Shown: in pieces, positions 60,911 through 64,000 of the stretch
How positions within the stretch are numbered: the first letter of the stretch is position 1
Layout: every line of letters begins with the position of its first letter
NCBI RefSeq assembly: GCF_000331575.1
Contig: NZ_KB223527.1
Location: 469,842-533,841, forward strand
Reading direction: 5' to 3'
From: Calidifontibacillus oryziterrae
GTDB taxonomy: Bacteria; Bacillota; Bacilli; Bacillales; Bacillaceae_J
Length of the DNA: 64,000 nucleotides
Position numbers and translations under genes: made by a program
The notes under the pieces: model-generated
What the model was told of the DNA's origin: nothing
The model's input: only the letters and a program-made list of their open reading frames with translations
The model's database searches: none

Positions 60911-61786
60911 ATGAAACTAACAATTAAACCGTTGAATATTATTTTTATTTTATTTGGTTCAGCAATTTTTTCATTTGGAATTGTTCATTTTAATATGGAA
61001 AATAATTTAGCAGAGGGCGGATTTACGGGAATTACGTTACTTTTATATTTTTTATTTCATTTTGATCCCTCCGTAACAAACTTAATTCTAAATATTCCTC
61101 TATTCTTTATTGGCTGGAAGCTCCTTGGCAAAAATACATTTTTATATACGATAATAGGAACTGTCAGTGTGTCCGTATTTTTATGGATTTTTCAGCGATA
61201 TCGCCCGTTTTCAATCCCTCTTCATGACGATATGACCCTTGCTGCATTGTTTGCTGGGGTATTTATAGGAATTGGACTTGGAATTATTTTTCGATTTGGT
61301 GGTACGACTGGCGGTGTCGATATTATAGCACGTCTTGTAAATAAATATAGCGGCTGGAGTATGGGGAAAACAATGTTCCTTTTTGATGCATGTGTGATTC
61401 TTCTATCGCTTATAACCTATTTAGACTATCGAGAAGCGATGTACACTCTTGTTGCCGTATTTGTAGGTGCAAAGGTTATTGATTTTATGCAAGAGGGTGC
61501 TTATTCTGCTCGTGGTGCAACTATCATATCTGAAAAAAATGACCAAATTGCACAATTAATTATGAATAATATGGAGCGCGGTGTCACAGTTCTAAAAGGA
61601 ATTGGTCGATTTACTGGTAAAGAACGTAATATCCTTTATTGTGTTGTTGGTCGAAATGAGATCGTAAAACTAAAAAGCCTAATTATCTCTATTGATCCAC
61701 ATGCTTTCGTTGCTGTTAGTGAGGTACATGACGTTTTAGGAGAAGGATTTACACTTGACGAAAATAAAGAACCCTTGGAAAAATAA
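60911..61786 (+). CDS. ypjC: YitT-family membrane protein (YpjC)
   Basis: A 291-residue protein with five to six N-terminal helices (YitT membrane domain, NLAEGGFTGITLLLYFLF and GTTGGVDIIARL) and a cytoplasmic DUF2179 domain (about 215-280, ISEKNDQIAQLIMNNMERGVT). ATG 60911 has AAGGAGG 7 nt upstream; the frame extends 14 codons further without support. Position matches ypjC. Confidence 0.93.
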   Translation: MKLTIKPLNIIFILFGSAIFSFGIVHFNMENNLAEGGFTGITLLLYFLFHFDPSVTNLILNIPLFFIGWKLLGKNTFLYTIIGTVSVSVFLWIFQRYRPFSIPLHDDMTLAALFAGVFIGIGLGIIFRFGGTTGGVDIIARLVNKYSGWSMGKTMFLFDACVILLSLITYLDYREAMYTLVAVFVGAKVIDFMQEGAYSARGATIISEKNDQIAQLIMNNMERGVTVLKGIGRFTGKERNILYCVVGRNEIVKLKSLIISIDPHAFVAVSEVHDVLGEGFTLDENKEPLEK

Positions 61787-61787
61787 A

Positions 61788-61812
61788 GAGGCTGGAACCC
61801 CAGCCTTTACTA
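61788..61812. terminator. Bidirectional terminator
   Basis: AGGCTGG and CCAGCCT between convergent ypjC and the metallopeptidase gene, with AAATAAAG and TTTACTATTT flanks. Confidence 0.75.
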
Positions 61813-61813
61813 T

Positions 61814-62491
61814 TTATTCTTCGTTTGTCATACCTGTATAAATCAAGATTAATCGAACTAACTCAAGAACTGCAACTAATGCCGCGGCAACATATGTTAA
61901 TGCTGCTGCACTTAATACTTTTCTAGTTTCTCGTTCCTCATCATTTCGAATAATGCCTAAACCAACAATTTCATCCATTGCTCTGCTTGAGGCATTAAAT
62001 TCAACTGGTAATGTCACGATTTGGAACAATACGGCTGCAGCCATTAAAATAATTCCTAACAATACAAAGCCAGTTGCTCCAGCTAAAAAGCCGATCAAAA
62101 TTAAAATCCATGAAATATTAGAACCGAAATTCGCAACAGGTACTAAAGCATGTCTAAAGCGTAAAAATGCATAGTCTTGTGAATCTTGAAGCGCATGTCC
62201 AACCTCATGGGCAGCTACTGCGGCTCCAGCAACTGACGTTCCGTAATAATTATTTGTTGACAATCGAACTGTTTTATCACGTGGATCATAATGATCAGAT
62301 AATACGCCATGTGTTTCCTCTACTCGAACATGGTATAAACCATTATCGTCAAGAATTTTTCTTGCCACCTGTGCACCCGTCATTCCTGAAGATGCTTGTA
62401 TTTGTGAATATTTACGATATGCACTTTTCACCTTCATTTGTGCCCATAAAGGGATCAAAATGATAATGGCAAAGTATACTATAAAGCCCAT
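61814..62491 (-). CDS. YugP-family zinc metallopeptidase
   Basis: A 225-residue membrane protease (Zn_peptidase_2) with the metal-binding HEVGH in AAHEVGHALQDS, an N-terminal helix and two or three C-terminal helices. ATG 62491 is preceded by GGAGG. It is found here between ypjC and ypjB, where B. subtilis has no such gene, as far as I recall. Confidence 0.9.
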   Translation of the reverse strand: MGFIVYFAIIILIPLWAQMKVKSAYRKYSQIQASSGMTGAQVARKILDDNGLYHVRVEETHGVLSDHYDPRDKTVRLSTNNYYGTSVAGAAVAAHEVGHALQDSQDYAFLRFRHALVPVANFGSNISWILILIGFLAGATGFVLLGIILMAAAVLFQIVTLPVEFNASSRAMDEIVGLGIIRNDEERETRKVLSAAALTYVAAALVAVLELVRLILIYTGMTNEE

Positions 62492-62562
62492 CCTGCACAT
62501 TCCTCCATTAATATATTTCTACCTATATTTTATTGAAAGAAATTTTTTTCGTCAATTAATAA

Positions 62563-63345
62563 CTACGGACGGCCTTGATCCTTCATTTTAGAAATTCTTT
62601 CTCCTTTATATTTTCTCCAGGCTACATAAACTAATGTAACCAAAATTACACTACCTGTTGTCACCATCACCCAAACAAGAGAAGGGTCAGCCTGGTCGCC
62701 TCTTGTTTTTCCGAATAGATTATACATGTCCTCTTCCATCAATGTCATGTGTTCTTTCTTATTCTGTTCAGTTATTCGATCGTAAGTTTCAAGAAAACGA
62801 AGATGAGAATCTAGTCGTGAGATTACTTCAGGATCTAAGTCTAGTACTAAGCTTGGATAAATGGTATCAATAGCCACAGAAAATTGATTATATTGAAGTT
62901 TAAACTTTTCTGTGTCTCCACTTAATGCAAACTCTTTTAGATTGGCAAAACTTTGTAATACGGTCTCTTCCATTGCTCTCCACATTGGTTGATGTTCACT
63001 GTGTAGAGCGTCAAGGGCTAACCGAAGTTGAGTTACCTTCCTTATTCGTTCAGAATCACTTAGAGACACGGCGGTAACCGCTCTAATTGCCTCATCAGCA
63101 CTAATCGTAATTACTCTTAAATCGTTCATTGAAATATTATCATCTTTAGGAAAATGTTTAACAAATTGCTCTGAAAAATTAGTTAACGTTTGCTTTGCCT
63201 CCGCATATTTCCCTTGCTTCGTCAGCAAGAGGGCTTTGTCTGTCATGCTATCAAAATCCGACCATGTTAACTCATTATTCGCAAATGCTATTTGCGATAA
63301 ATATAATATTAGTACAAACATTACGGATATTATTTTCTTATTCAT
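62563..63345 (-). CDS. ypjB: Sporulation protein YpjB
   Basis: A 260-residue secreted, membrane-anchored protein with a signal peptide (1-22, ending AFA), a helical external domain beginning ELTWSDFDSMTDKALLLTK and one C-terminal membrane helix (about 228-248) with a basic tail. Family SpoYpjB; its role in sporulation is genetic, not biochemical. Confidence 0.9.
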   Translation of the reverse strand: MNKKIISVMFVLILYLSQIAFANNELTWSDFDSMTDKALLLTKQGKYAEAKQTLTNFSEQFVKHFPKDDNISMNDLRVITISADEAIRAVTAVSLSDSERIRKVTQLRLALDALHSEHQPMWRAMEETVLQSFANLKEFALSGDTEKFKLQYNQFSVAIDTIYPSLVLDLDPEVISRLDSHLRFLETYDRITEQNKKEHMTLMEEDMYNLFGKTRGDQADPSLVWVMVTTGSVILVTLVYVAWRKYKGERISKMKDQGRP

Positions 63346-63402
63346 ACTTGTCCCCCCTATATCTTTCTAAGATTTTATGTAGGAGAGGACAAGAGTAGAA
63401 CA

Positions 63403-63996
63403 TTAAATAAAGTTGGTTTTATAGCTATTCTTTCGAATGCAAAACCAGTAAGTAATGAAAAGAGAGATAATACTTAACCAAAATGTAAAGTACCCAATTT
63501 GTGAGGTATAATCACTTAGCATTTCGTATCTTGGCATCATACCAAACACATAATCAATGACATCATTATGTAATGTCCAAATACCAGCAATAATCAGATG
63601 CCACCACTGCAAGCGATAATAAGGCGCGTACAATACACCTTGAACAGCCATAGCAAAATGTGAAGCAATTAGCATATAACCTGTCCAGTGCAGTTCACCC
63701 GAAACCTGTAGAACTAGAACATTCATGACTACTGCCCATATACCATATTTAAATAACGTAACGATTGCCAACGCTTCTATTAGCGGCCAATTAGTGCCTA
63801 AAAGAAAAGCAATTATAACAAAAACAAAAAACAAGCTTGCTGTCGGGCTATCTGGGACAAAGATCAAAAAGTGTGACGGAGTTTCCGCTAGCTGTCCTTT
63901 ATACCACCAATAGCCGTAAATGGTCCCAATTAAATTAATAAAGAGTAAGCACGATAACACCCATCTTTGCCCCAAAAGTTGAATCATTAATTTCAT
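63403..63996 (-). CDS. ypjA: DUF1405 family membrane protein YpjA
   Basis: A 197-residue protein with about six helices. It begins LLGQRWVLSCLLFINLIGTIYGYWWY and contains HNDVIDYVFGMMPRYEML, the DUF1405 signature. Function unknown. The start lies 4 bp from the window edge, so an upstream start cannot be excluded. In B. subtilis the qcr genes follow upstream. Confidence 0.9.
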   Translation of the reverse strand: MKLMIQLLGQRWVLSCLLFINLIGTIYGYWWYKGQLAETPSHFLIFVPDSPTASLFFVFVIIAFLLGTNWPLIEALAIVTLFKYGIWAVVMNVLVLQVSGELHWTGYMLIASHFAMAVQGVLYAPYYRLQWWHLIIAGIWTLHNDVIDYVFGMMPRYEMLSDYTSQIGYFTFWLSIISLFITYWFCIRKNSYKTNFI

Positions 63997-64000
63997 TTAC

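Overview
The window comes from a low-GC, endospore-forming, facultatively anaerobic Bacillaceae. Evidence: the right third follows the Bacillus subtilis order recU-ponA / ypoC-nth-dnaD-asnS-aspB-ypmB-dinG-panDCB-birA-cca-bshA-bshB1-mgsA-dapB-ypjD / ypjC / ypjB-ypjA almost gene for gene; CotF-type spore coat genes and a complete lia envelope-stress locus are present; and the left edge carries respiratory nitric oxide reduction. A denitrifying Bacillus such as Schinkia azotoformans or a relative would fit, but that is a guess.

Layout. 1-6.1 kb: quinol-type NO reductase (cut by the left edge), a divergent Crp/Fnr-type regulator, and a formate dehydrogenase whose reading frame is interrupted by one TGA followed by a textbook SECIS hairpin, so it is predicted to be a selenoprotein. 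Behind it lie a decayed copy of its own 3' end and two different tandem arrays, both with a 21-bp period. 6.1-10.7 kb: 4-oxalocrotonate-tautomerase-like protein plus MFS transporter with a divergent LysR regulator, then an OmpR/histidine-kinase pair. 11-13.4 kb: back-to-back duplicated split CotF coat genes and an AdhB-like alcohol dehydrogenase. 13.5-17 kb: YpcP-like exonuclease, a DUF389/TIGR00341 membrane protein, small proteins and a structured intergenic repeat. 17.1-21.1 kb: liaI-liaH-liaF-liaS-liaR.

21.3-32.1 kb is the most striking region: a minus-strand unit preceded by a cobalamin riboswitch with a terminator. It encodes a 2038-residue S-layer-anchored protein with ten transcobalamin-like beta (DUF4430) domains and two alpha/alpha-barrel domains, then a DUF4430 lipoprotein, EcfT, a fused EcfA-EcfA' ATPase and an EcfS membrane component. 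Read together this looks like a bacterial counterpart of intrinsic factor/transcobalamin: a cell-surface corrinoid trap that passes its cargo to a lipoprotein and an ECF importer, all under B12 repression.

32.2-40.1 kb: an uncharacterised permease, YfkAB radical SAM protein, a GGDEF-EAL protein, a universal stress protein, a second Crp/Fnr regulator and several very small genes of 34-57 codons. 40.1-64 kb: the conserved housekeeping block for recombination, cell wall, DNA repair and replication initiation, asparaginyl-tRNA, pantothenate (with a leader RNA), biotin ligase, tRNA CCA addition, bacillithiol, methylglyoxal and lysine synthesis. Copies of a roughly 200-bp structured repeat lie at 16.5 and 45.5 kb, with a 28-bp tail-only copy at 37.9 kb.
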